From contig FR884640.1 in assembly GCA_000436075.1 (NCBI GenBank), positions 1 to 7,038 on the forward strand: a stretch of DNA of 7,038 nt, read 5' to 3'. The notes under the pieces were generated by a model, which did no database searches, was not told the origin of the DNA, and saw only the letters and a list, made by a program, of their open reading frames with translations. A program made the translations under genes and the position numbers. This DNA is from Eggerthella sp. CAG:209 (GTDB lineage Bacteria; Actinomycetota; Coriobacteriia; Coriobacteriales; Eggerthellaceae). Of this stretch, positions 1-5,272 are shown piece after piece. Numbering within the stretch: the stretch's first letter is position 1; each line of letters begins with the position of its first letter.

Positions 1-37
1 CCCATGCGGTCGGTAAATCGCAGTTTGTTTCATTGAG

Positions 38-87
38 GTAACACTCATGATTCTTCGGTGTTACGAGGCTTTTCCGTCATCGTTAAC
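38..87. promoter_or_regulatory. Candidate operator region upstream of amtB (GlnR-like phased repeats)
   Basis: GTAACAC at 38-44 and GTGTTAC at 58-64 form a perfect 7-base inverted repeat with a 13-base spacer. Read another way, GTAAC (38-42), GTTAC (60-64) and GTTAA (82-86, part of GTTAAC) recur at exactly 22-base spacing. This is the spacing of the GTnAC half-sites in the actinobacterial GlnR box (GTnAC-n6-GaAAC-n6, repeated). The intervening 'GaAAC' half-sites match poorly: GATTC at 49-53 and TTTCC at 71-75. A site for a nitrogen regulator before an ammonium-transporter operon makes biological sense, but assignment to GlnR is inference and the dyad could serve another protein. No convincing -35/-10 pair was found; TATGAC at 95-100 is the best -10 candidate. 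Confidence 0.35.
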
Positions 88-180
88 AAATGCATATGAC
101 GTCTTTTGAACGTGTTTCGAGTGCAAAGATCGTCTTGTCGAAAATGTGCTCGTTAGTAACAAGTTTAGGAGGTACACACA

Positions 181-1449
181 ATGCTTGACACGGGAGCAAC
201 CGCATTCATGCTGGTAAGCGCAATGCTGGTCTTTCTTATGACTCCAGGCGTTGCATTTTTTTACGGCGGACTTGCGCGTCGTAAAAACGTCGTCAACACC
301 ATGTTCATGTCGTTTGTGATTATCGGGGTGGTGGCAATCGTATGGATCTTGGCAGGATGGAGCCTGGCCTATGGTGGCGATGGGTCTAATCCGTTTTTCG
401 GTGGTTTTGACCAACTGGGATGCATGGGCGCTGTGACCGACATGCTTGCTGAGGCGGTCGATCCCGGCGATTCGACGTATCCCGCAATCGTCAATATTGC
501 ATTCCAAGCCGCATTTGCCTGCATTACTGCTGCAATTGTTGGTGGCTCTCTTGCTGGGCGTATGAAGTTTGGCGCTTTTGTAACTTTTATTACCATTTGG
601 ATTCTTCTGATTTATGCCCCTCTCGCTCATATGGTATGGGGCGGCGACGGTAGCTTTATTGGCGACCAGATTGGTGCACTCGACTTTGCTGGTGGCGATG
701 TTGTGCATATCAGCTCCGGTCTCACTGGCTTGGTTCTTTGCCTTCTTCTTGGTAAGCGTCGAATCTTCGGTGCGGTCAACCATCGTCCCCACAACGTTCC
801 CTTTGTGGTTCTTGGCGCAACCTTGCTTTGGTTCGGGTGGTTCGGTTTTAACGGCGGCTCTGCTTTTGCAGCCGACGGTATCGCTTCTTTGGCCTTACTC
901 AATACGTTCGTTGCTTCTGGCACCGCAATGATTTCCTGGATGATCGTTGAGACGATCAAGACTGGTAAGCCCACTCTTGTTGGTGCTGCGACGGGTCTTG
1001 TTGCTGGTCTTGTTGTTATCACCCCGGCAGCTGGTTTCGTTGAGCCTTGGGCATCCATTGTCATGGGTCTAATCGTATCCCCCGTATGCTACTTCGCCAT
1101 CTCCTTCTGCAAGGCTAAGATTGGCTACGACGATGCCCTTGACGCTTTCGGTTGCCATTGCGTAGGTGGCATTGTCGGTGGCATCCTTACTGGCGTCTTT
1201 TGTGTTCCGGAGTTGTCTTGGACTGATTTTGGCGGCCTTATCTACACTGGCGATCCTACGCTTCTTGGGGCACAGTGCTTGGGCATCTTGGTCACCATCG
1301 TGTTTGTTGCCGTGGGCTCCCTTATCATCGGCCTCATCGTGAAGACTATTTTCGGTGGTCTTCGCGTAACTAAGGAAGAAGAAGCAACAGGTATGGACAT
1401 GACGGCTCATAGCGAATCCGCATACCCCGCCTTTATTGGCTTGGATTAA
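181..1449 (+). CDS. amtB: Ammonium channel/transporter AmtB
   Basis: Integral membrane channel of the Amt/Rh family that conducts ammonium into the cell; family members are trimers. The 422-residue length and roughly 11 hydrophobic segments fit the family. Residues matching known AmtB sites are visible: Phe112 and Phe223 (pore gate), Trp153 and Ser227 (outer ammonium site), Asp168, and the twin pore histidines His176 (in VVHISSG) and His326 (in FGCHCVGG). The N-terminus enters the first membrane segment almost at once, so there is no separate cleavable signal peptide like that of E. coli AmtB. The C-terminal tail (about 393-416) has the GLRVTKEEE and SESAYP elements of the cytoplasmic tail that contacts GlnK. 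AGGAGGT at 167-173, seven bases before the ATG, supports this start. glnK follows after 21 bases. The histidine His326 is flanked by cysteines on both sides, which is less usual. Identification is very secure. Confidence 0.97.
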   Translation: MLDTGATAFMLVSAMLVFLMTPGVAFFYGGLARRKNVVNTMFMSFVIIGVVAIVWILAGWSLAYGGDGSNPFFGGFDQLGCMGAVTDMLAEAVDPGDSTYPAIVNIAFQAAFACITAAIVGGSLAGRMKFGAFVTFITIWILLIYAPLAHMVWGGDGSFIGDQIGALDFAGGDVVHISSGLTGLVLCLLLGKRRIFGAVNHRPHNVPFVVLGATLLWFGWFGFNGGSAFAADGIASLALLNTFVASGTAMISWMIVETIKTGKPTLVGAATGLVAGLVVITPAAGFVEPWASIVMGLIVSPVCYFAISFCKAKIGYDDALDAFGCHCVGGIVGGILTGVFCVPELSWTDFGGLIYTGDPTLLGAQCLGILVTIVFVAVGSLIIGLIVKTIFGGLRVTKEEEATGMDMTAHSESAYPAFIGLD

Positions 1450-1470
1450 TAGAAGGGAAGTGTTTGACCA

Positions 1471-1809
1471 ATGAAGCGTATTGCAGCAGTTGTTCGTCCT
1501 GAAAAGCTTGAGCCTTTGAAGGAAGCGCTCTTTCAGGCAAAAATTTCCGGAATGACCATTTATCAGGTTCATGGTTGCGGAAATCAGCACGGCTGGAAAG
1601 AGTACTTCCGCGGCAGCGAGGTCTTTTTGAATATGATCCCGAAGGTCAAGTTCGAAATCATCGTTGAGGATTCTCGTGTTGATGAAATCGTCGATGTGAT
1701 TGTGGACGTTGCGCGTACTGGGGAAGTTGGAGATGGCAAGATCTTCATTTCTTCGATTGACAGTGTAGTTCGTGTTCGCACTGGTGAAAAAGACGAAGCG
1801 GCGGTTTAA
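1471..1809 (+). CDS. glnK: P-II family nitrogen regulatory protein GlnK
   Basis: Small trimeric signal protein that binds ATP/ADP and 2-oxoglutarate and, in amtB-linked members, blocks the AmtB pore when nitrogen is sufficient. The 112-residue sequence aligns with E. coli GlnB without gaps. Gln39 and Lys58 (2-oxoglutarate/ATP contacts), the B-loop Thr83-Gly84 and Gly87-Asp88-Gly89-Lys90, and the C-loop Arg101 and Arg103 are all present. The T-loop (37-55) differs at the modification site: position 51 is Val rather than the tyrosine that is uridylylated or adenylylated, and position 46 is Phe instead of Tyr. Tyr45 is the only tyrosine in the loop. Covalent control by GlnD is therefore unlikely. 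The gene lies 21 bases after amtB and is almost certainly cotranscribed with it. The purine-rich AGAAGGGAAG at 1451-1460 is the ribosome-binding site. glnK is preferred to glnB because of the amtB linkage. Confidence 0.95.
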   Translation: MKRIAAVVRPEKLEPLKEALFQAKISGMTIYQVHGCGNQHGWKEYFRGSEVFLNMIPKVKFEIIVEDSRVDEIVDVIVDVARTGEVGDGKIFISSIDSVVRVRTGEKDEAAV

Positions 1810-1862
1810 CCTCTCCTGTAAGGGAAACTCAACACCTCTCACACGCTGCTAAGTCATAGAAA

Positions 1863-1901
1863 AGGAGCCCCTTCCAATAGGTTGGGGCTCCTCTGCGTTT
1901 T
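1863..1901 (+). terminator. Intrinsic terminator after amtB-glnK
   Basis: AGGAGCCCC at 1863-1871 pairs perfectly with GGGGCTCCT at 1884-1892 around a 12-base loop, giving a 9-bp GC-rich stem. A short T-tract (TTTT at 1898-1901) follows after five bases. It lies 54 bases past the glnK stop and separates the nitrogen operon from leuA. The T-tract is short and slightly displaced, so efficiency is uncertain, but position and stem quality make the call solid. Confidence 0.85.
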
Positions 1902-2006
1902 GGGGAATGGTGCGTGCGGGCGGGACTGATGGGTATCGGCAATGTTTCTTATTGGTAACATGCTTTGATATGCGGGTTGATCGGCACCGTTTACCGAAAA
2001 ATGCGC

Positions 2007-2012
2007 TATAGT
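2007..2012 (+). promoter_or_regulatory. Candidate -10 element for leuA
   Basis: TATAGT at 2007-2012 matches the bacterial -10 consensus at five of six positions. It would place transcription start about 33 bases before the leuA ATG. No good -35 sits at the usual spacing. TTGATC at 1977-1982 is too far upstream and TTTACC at 1990-1995 too close, although TTTACC would be 16 bases from a weaker TTCTAT at 2012-2017. A promoter is expected here because a terminator precedes and the gene has its own leader, but the exact element is a guess. Confidence 0.3.
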
Positions 2013-2038
2013 TCTATCGTTAGTAATACAGACATAAG

Positions 2039-2044
2039 AAAGGA
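2039..2044 (+). promoter_or_regulatory. Ribosome-binding site fixing the leuA start
   Basis: AAAGGA at 2039-2044 sits seven bases before the ATG at 2052. This selects that codon over the in-frame TTG at 1965, which would add 29 residues unlike anything in the LeuA family. The family's conserved N-terminus begins right after the chosen ATG. Confidence 0.8.
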
Positions 2045-2051
2045 TCGCAAG

Positions 2052-3584
2052 ATGACTCGCAAGATCGCTATCTTCGACACAACCTTGCGCGACGGTGAGC
2101 AGTCGCCGGGCGCCTCCATGAACTCCGAGGAGAAACTGGTTATTACGCGTCAGCTACTGCGCCTTAACGTTGATGTCATTGAAGCGGGCTTTCCTGTGTC
2201 TTCCCCTGGTGACTTTAAATCGGTTCAGCAGATTGCGGCCGAGGTAGGAGATCGCGCTGTTGTCTGCGCTCTTTCTCGCGCAGTTGAAAAGGACATCGAC
2301 TCCGCCGCACGCGCTTTGGCCGAGTGCAAGCGCCCTCGTATCCATACTGGTATTGGCGTTTCTCACAGCCATATTTACGACAAGCTTCGCACCACGCCTG
2401 AAAAGATTCTTGAGCGTACCACTGCTGCCGTGAAATACGCTAAGAAATACGTTAACGATGTTGAGTTCTATGCTGAAGATGCTGGTCGCGCCGATTATGA
2501 GTTTCTCGCCAAAGTCGTCGAGGCTGCTATCGCCGCTGGTGCAACCGTCATCAATATTCCTGATACCACGGGATACTCCTTGCCCGATGAGTTCGGTCGT
2601 CGTATCAAGTATCTGATGGAACACGTTTCCAACATGGATAAGGCAACGCTTTCCGTTCACTGCCACAACGACCTTGGCATGGCAACGGCGCTTTCTCTTG
2701 CTGGCGTTGAAAACGGTGCGGGCCAGATTGAATGCACCATCAATGGTCTCGGTGAACGTGCTGGTAATACCGCCATGGAAGAAGTGGTCATGGGTATCAA
2801 GATGCACGGCAAGGAGCTCAACGCCCATACCGACATCAACACTCGTGAATTTGTTCGTGCATCTCGCCTCGTGTCTTCCATCACTGGCTTTATCGTCCAG
2901 CCAAATAAGGCTATTGTTGGCGCTAATGCCTTTGCTCATTCTTCCGGCATTCACCAGGATGGCGTTATCAAAGCTCGCGACACCTATGAGATTATTGATC
3001 CTCGTGAGGTTGGAGCAGGTCAGAGCTCTATTATCCTTTCAGCTCGTTCTGGTCGCGCTGCCCTTCGCCATCGTGTTGAGGCTTTGGGCTATCACATTGA
3101 GGGGCAGGCATTCGAGGATCTCTACAATGCGTTCCTCGATCTTGCCGACAAGAAGAAAGAAGTATACGACGAGGATCTTGAATCGCTTTTGGGCGAGCAT
3201 GGTCGCAATCAGGTTGCTCACTATACTTTGAAATCCGTTCAGATTTCATGCGGCAAGCCCCTTACCCCGACGGCTACCGTTACTCTTGCCGACCCTGAAG
3301 GCCGTGAATTTGTTGCATGCTCGATTGGTACCGGCCCTGTCGACGCTTTGTACCAGGCTGTAAACCAGATTGTTGACATTGAAAATGAGCTTTCCGAGTT
3401 TGCTGTCCAGAGCGTTACGCGTGGAATCGATGCTTTGGGCGAGGTAACTATTCGAGTTACCGCGGCAGATGGTGAGGTGTTTACTGGCCGTGGGGCAGAC
3501 GGCGATATCATCGTTTCCTCTGCTAAAGCATATATCAATGCGCTTAACCGCCTGATCTCCCATAAGCAGGAAAAGGCTCAATAA
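2052..3584 (+). CDS. leuA: 2-isopropylmalate synthase LeuA
   Basis: Cytoplasmic enzyme that condenses acetyl-CoA with 2-oxoisovalerate to 2-isopropylmalate, the first committed step of leucine synthesis. From the ATG at 2052 the protein has 510 residues, the usual length of the compact bacterial form. The TIM-barrel domain opens with FDTTLRDGEQSPG (8-20), containing the catalytic Arg13 and metal-binding Asp14. His203 and His205 in HCHND (203-207) complete the metal site. NGLGERAGNT (231-240) and SGIHQDG (298-304, with the catalytic-type His301) are intact. The C-terminal region (about 390-505) is the leucine-sensing LeuA regulatory domain, with GTGPVDALYQAV and GRGADGDII motifs, so feedback inhibition by leucine is expected. 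Homocitrate and citramalate synthases are related, but this motif set and the full regulatory domain favour LeuA. No other leu genes are adjacent; the next gene begins one base after the stop. Confidence 0.95.
   Translation: MTRKIAIFDTTLRDGEQSPGASMNSEEKLVITRQLLRLNVDVIEAGFPVSSPGDFKSVQQIAAEVGDRAVVCALSRAVEKDIDSAARALAECKRPRIHTGIGVSHSHIYDKLRTTPEKILERTTAAVKYAKKYVNDVEFYAEDAGRADYEFLAKVVEAAIAAGATVINIPDTTGYSLPDEFGRRIKYLMEHVSNMDKATLSVHCHNDLGMATALSLAGVENGAGQIECTINGLGERAGNTAMEEVVMGIKMHGKELNAHTDINTREFVRASRLVSSITGFIVQPNKAIVGANAFAHSSGIHQDGVIKARDTYEIIDPREVGAGQSSIILSARSGRAALRHRVEALGYHIEGQAFEDLYNAFLDLADKKKEVYDEDLESLLGEHGRNQVAHYTLKSVQISCGKPLTPTATVTLADPEGREFVACSIGTGPVDALYQAVNQIVDIENELSEFAVQSVTRGIDALGEVTIRVTAADGEVFTGRGADGDIIVSSAKAYINALNRLISHKQEKAQ
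3568..3576 (+). promoter_or_regulatory. Ribosome-binding site for the TTG-started zinc-ribbon gene, inside the leuA end
   Basis: AGGAAAAGG at 3568-3576 lies within the last codons of leuA, nine bases before the TTG at 3586. It supports the TTG start, which places the first zinc-ribbon cysteine at residue 3, and it implies translational coupling to leuA. Confidence 0.6.
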
Positions 3585-3585
3585 T

Positions 3586-4608
3586 TTGTATTGCCTCGAT
3601 TGCGGGACAAAGATTGATGATGGCGAGCTGCAGTGTCCTCACTGCGGCTCGCTTGTCAATGACATGAAAGCTCGAATAGCTGCCGCGGAAGAGATAATTG
3701 TATACACCGATGCAGTGTCGCCTTCGCGGACGTCTAAACTACCTCTAGTCTCCGAGCGCTCCTATCAAGATTATTTGGGCAATCCTCTTGATCCTTCAAA
3801 TGAGGTCGACCCTTCCAAAGTGACTAAGTCGGCAAAGGATTTAAAGGCGATACCCACCATTGGTGACGAGGATCCTTTTATTACTAAGCCGATGCAGCGT
3901 ATTGTCACTGATACTGGGCAAGTTGTTGCGGATGTTGATCGCGAGCCAAAAGCATATCGTCAAGCTCAAAAGCGCCGACGCTTTCCGATCGGGCAAGTTG
4001 TTATTTGCGTATTGGTGGTTGCGATTTTGGCATGTGGGTTGGTTTTTGGTTCAGAAATCCAATCTGCTATCCAGGCATTTGTTTCACCTGAGGTAAAAAC
4101 CGATGCACCCTTTTCGCAAAGCGACCAGGGTGTAGCTTCGTCTGCTGAACAGTCGTATTCGGAAGGGGACTTTTCGTCCGATCTCTCGTATGCCTATGCA
4201 AATCTCGCCTCTTTGCGTTCCGAAGTTGATGAAGCTGTGGATGATCTGGAGGGATATTATCGGGTTTCAAGCAGTGAAACGCGTGGTAGCTATGCCGATA
4301 AATGCGTTTCTTTGATCGATGAAATTACCCAAGAGCGTTCTGAGCTCTCATCGTCAAGGGAAAAAGCTCAAATTAGCGCAGATAGCGAACTCTATGATAA
4401 ATACCAGAAGGTTGATGAGCTATATGGCTACCTCCTTGATAGGCTAAGTGCGATTTCGCAATGTTGGGAAGTTAGCTTGAGTTTTGATAACCCCAAGAAA
4501 CACGATTCTGAGATTCTAGCTCCGCTAAAAACTGACTTAAAGGGAGGTAATTCGGTTTCCGAAGCGGCATTCGATGAGCTTTATTCTGAAGCTGATCCCT
4601 CTAAATAG
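3586..4608 (+). CDS. Zinc-ribbon single-pass membrane protein of unknown function
   Basis: I do not recognise this 340-residue protein as a named family. It starts with TTG one base after the leuA stop. Residues 3-20 form a short zinc ribbon: Cys3-x2-Cys6 and Cys17-x2-Cys20, each pair followed by Gly. A polar linker of about 110 residues follows (about 25-130), then a basic stretch (QKRRRF, 128-133) and one strongly hydrophobic segment (about 135-155). By the positive-inside rule the ribbon is cytoplasmic and the C-terminal half is outside. That half begins with a Ser/Gln/Asp-rich linker (172-198) and continues with a charged, probably helical or coiled-coil region (about 198-300). The architecture resembles many actinobacterial and Firmicutes 'zinc-ribbon domain-containing' membrane proteins. 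The gene looks more AT-rich than leuA in sampled lines and has weaker codon bias, suggesting low expression. It could be a sensor, scaffold or envelope protein; nothing in the sequence shows which. The ORF is real by position and motifs; the function is open. Confidence 0.85.
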   Translation: MYCLDCGTKIDDGELQCPHCGSLVNDMKARIAAAEEIIVYTDAVSPSRTSKLPLVSERSYQDYLGNPLDPSNEVDPSKVTKSAKDLKAIPTIGDEDPFITKPMQRIVTDTGQVVADVDREPKAYRQAQKRRRFPIGQVVICVLVVAILACGLVFGSEIQSAIQAFVSPEVKTDAPFSQSDQGVASSAEQSYSEGDFSSDLSYAYANLASLRSEVDEAVDDLEGYYRVSSSETRGSYADKCVSLIDEITQERSELSSSREKAQISADSELYDKYQKVDELYGYLLDRLSAISQCWEVSLSFDNPKKHDSEILAPLKTDLKGGNSVSEAAFDELYSEADPSK

Positions 4609-4632
4609 TGTTGATTGCAAGCTTTATTTAAT

Positions 4633-4664
4633 CGCCACCCCCTTAAACCGCAAAGGGGGTGGCG
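4633..4664 (+). terminator. GC-rich hairpin terminator after the leuA unit
   Basis: CGCCACCCCCTT (4633-4644) pairs perfectly with AAGGGGGTGGCG (4653-4664) around an 8-base loop, giving a 12-bp stem. It lies 24 bases past the stop of the zinc-ribbon gene. Only a weak T-rich tail follows (TTGGTCTTCGCTTT), so it is either a tail-poor terminator, as is common in actinobacteria, or a 3'-end stabilising stem. The stem itself is unmistakable. Confidence 0.75.
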
Positions 4665-4677
4665 TTGGTCTTCGCTT

Positions 4678-4688
4678 TATGATATAAA
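4678..4688 (+). promoter_or_regulatory. Candidate -10 element(s) for the rimP-nusA-infB operon
   Basis: Two overlapping -10-like words occur: TATGAT (4678-4683) and TATAAA (4683-4688), each five of six to consensus. The position is sensible, just after the terminator hairpin and about 100 bases before rimP. No recognisable -35 lies at the right distance, since that region is occupied by the hairpin arm. If used, transcription would start near 4690-4695 and the leader would contain the hairpin at 4731-4752. Confidence 0.3.
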
Positions 4689-4696
4689 AATGTACG

Positions 4697-4710
4697 CATG
4701 TGAAAACATG
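4697..4710 (+). other. Small hairpin with GAAA tetraloop in the rimP leader
   Basis: CATGT (4697-4701) pairs with ACATG (4706-4710) around GAAA, a GNRA-type tetraloop. The stem is only 5 bp and this pattern can occur by chance. It is noted because it lies in a short leader that also holds a terminator-like hairpin. Confidence 0.3.
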
Positions 4711-4730
4711 ATTGCTTTCGATGTTTGGAG

Positions 4731-4763
4731 GAAGTGGGTTTTTACCCGCTTCTTTTGTTTGTT
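4731..4763 (+). terminator. Intrinsic terminator or attenuator just upstream of rimP
   Basis: GAAGTGGGT (4731-4739) pairs with ACCCGCTTC (4744-4752) around a TTTT loop, with one G-T wobble in nine pairs. The T-rich run TTTTGTTTGTT (4753-4763) follows immediately, giving textbook intrinsic-terminator form. It ends only 23 bases before the rimP start codon and 10 before its ribosome-binding site. It may back up the hairpin at 4633-4664. If the promoter lies at 4678-4690, it would instead attenuate the rimP operon. NusA, encoded two genes on, stimulates hairpin termination and represses its own operon in E. coli, which makes the second reading attractive but unproven. Confidence 0.8.
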
Positions 4764-4786
4764 CGGGGTTTTGAAGGAGGGACAAC

Positions 4787-5257
4787 GTGCTAAGTGCAAA
4801 AGAGCGCAGGTTGCTTGAGGCATTGGAGCCTTTGGCTACCGCCCATAATGTTGAAATCGTCACCGTTGAGGTAGTCGGTTCTCGTAAAGCTCCCACAATC
4901 CGCGTTTATTTGGATTGCGATGGCGGAATCGGTTTTGATGAGCTTGCGGCCTCGCAAAAATGGGTTAACGAATTGATGGACGAACTCGATCCATTCCCTG
5001 GCGCTTACACGCTTGAGGTTTCTTCTCCTGGTATAGACCGTCCTCTTCGTACCCCTGAGCATTTTCAGCGCTTTGCTGGCGAAAAGGTGCAGCTAACTCT
5101 TACTGAGCCGCACCAGGGCAGGGCAAAGTGGACTGGCAAGCTTTGCGGTATGCGCGATGAAGACGTTCTTGTCGAAGTTGATGGCATCCAGGAAGCGTTA
5201 CCTTATGCGCATATTAAGAAGGCGCACATTATCGGTACTATTGATTTCAGCGGGTAG
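4787..5257 (+). CDS. rimP: Ribosome maturation factor RimP
   Basis: Cytoplasmic assembly factor that binds the 30S subunit during maturation. The protein has 156 residues, normal for RimP. The N-terminal alpha/beta domain (about 1-88) ends with the family signature YTLEVSSPGIDRPL (74-87), and a small beta-barrel C-terminal domain (about 90-155) follows. The start is GTG, supported by AAGGAGG at 4774-4780, six bases upstream. nusA follows after 15 bases. This rimP-nusA order is conserved across bacteria and marks the first gene of the operon. The identification rests on both motif and context. Confidence 0.95.
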   Translation: MLSAKERRLLEALEPLATAHNVEIVTVEVVGSRKAPTIRVYLDCDGGIGFDELAASQKWVNELMDELDPFPGAYTLEVSSPGIDRPLRTPEHFQRFAGEKVQLTLTEPHQGRAKWTGKLCGMRDEDVLVEVDGIQEALPYAHIKKAHIIGTIDFSG

Positions 5258-5272
5258 AAAGGATTTTTTACC

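Noticed and set aside
61..792. 243-codon minus-strand reading frame opposite amtB
   Set aside because: It is antisense to a certain gene, has no recognisable domain and a composition (Cys, His, Lys, Asn rich) typical of a shadow frame, and has no supporting ribosome-binding site.
1929..1958. Nine-codon frame upstream of leuA as a leucine attenuator leader peptide
   Set aside because: The encoded peptide MGIGNVSYW has no leucine, no ribosome-binding site precedes it, and no terminator/antiterminator pair follows before leuA.
1902..2051. T-box or other riboswitch in the leuA leader
   Set aside because: No T-box sequence, no terminator hairpin before the start codon and no recognisable aptamer core were seen.
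1965..2051. N-terminal extension of leuA from the TTG at 1965
   Set aside because: The 29 extra residues match nothing in LeuA; AAAGGA before the ATG at 2052 and the conserved start of the domain favour the shorter protein.
2154..2954. 266-codon minus-strand reading frame opposite leuA
   Set aside because: It lies wholly within leuA, has no family signature, and is explained by leuA codon bias producing an open antisense frame.
3443..3461. Inverted repeat GGTAAC-n7-GTTACC inside leuA, resembling the words upstream of amtB
   Set aside because: It lies inside conserved coding sequence, and 6-base dyads with short spacers are expected several times by chance in a window this size.
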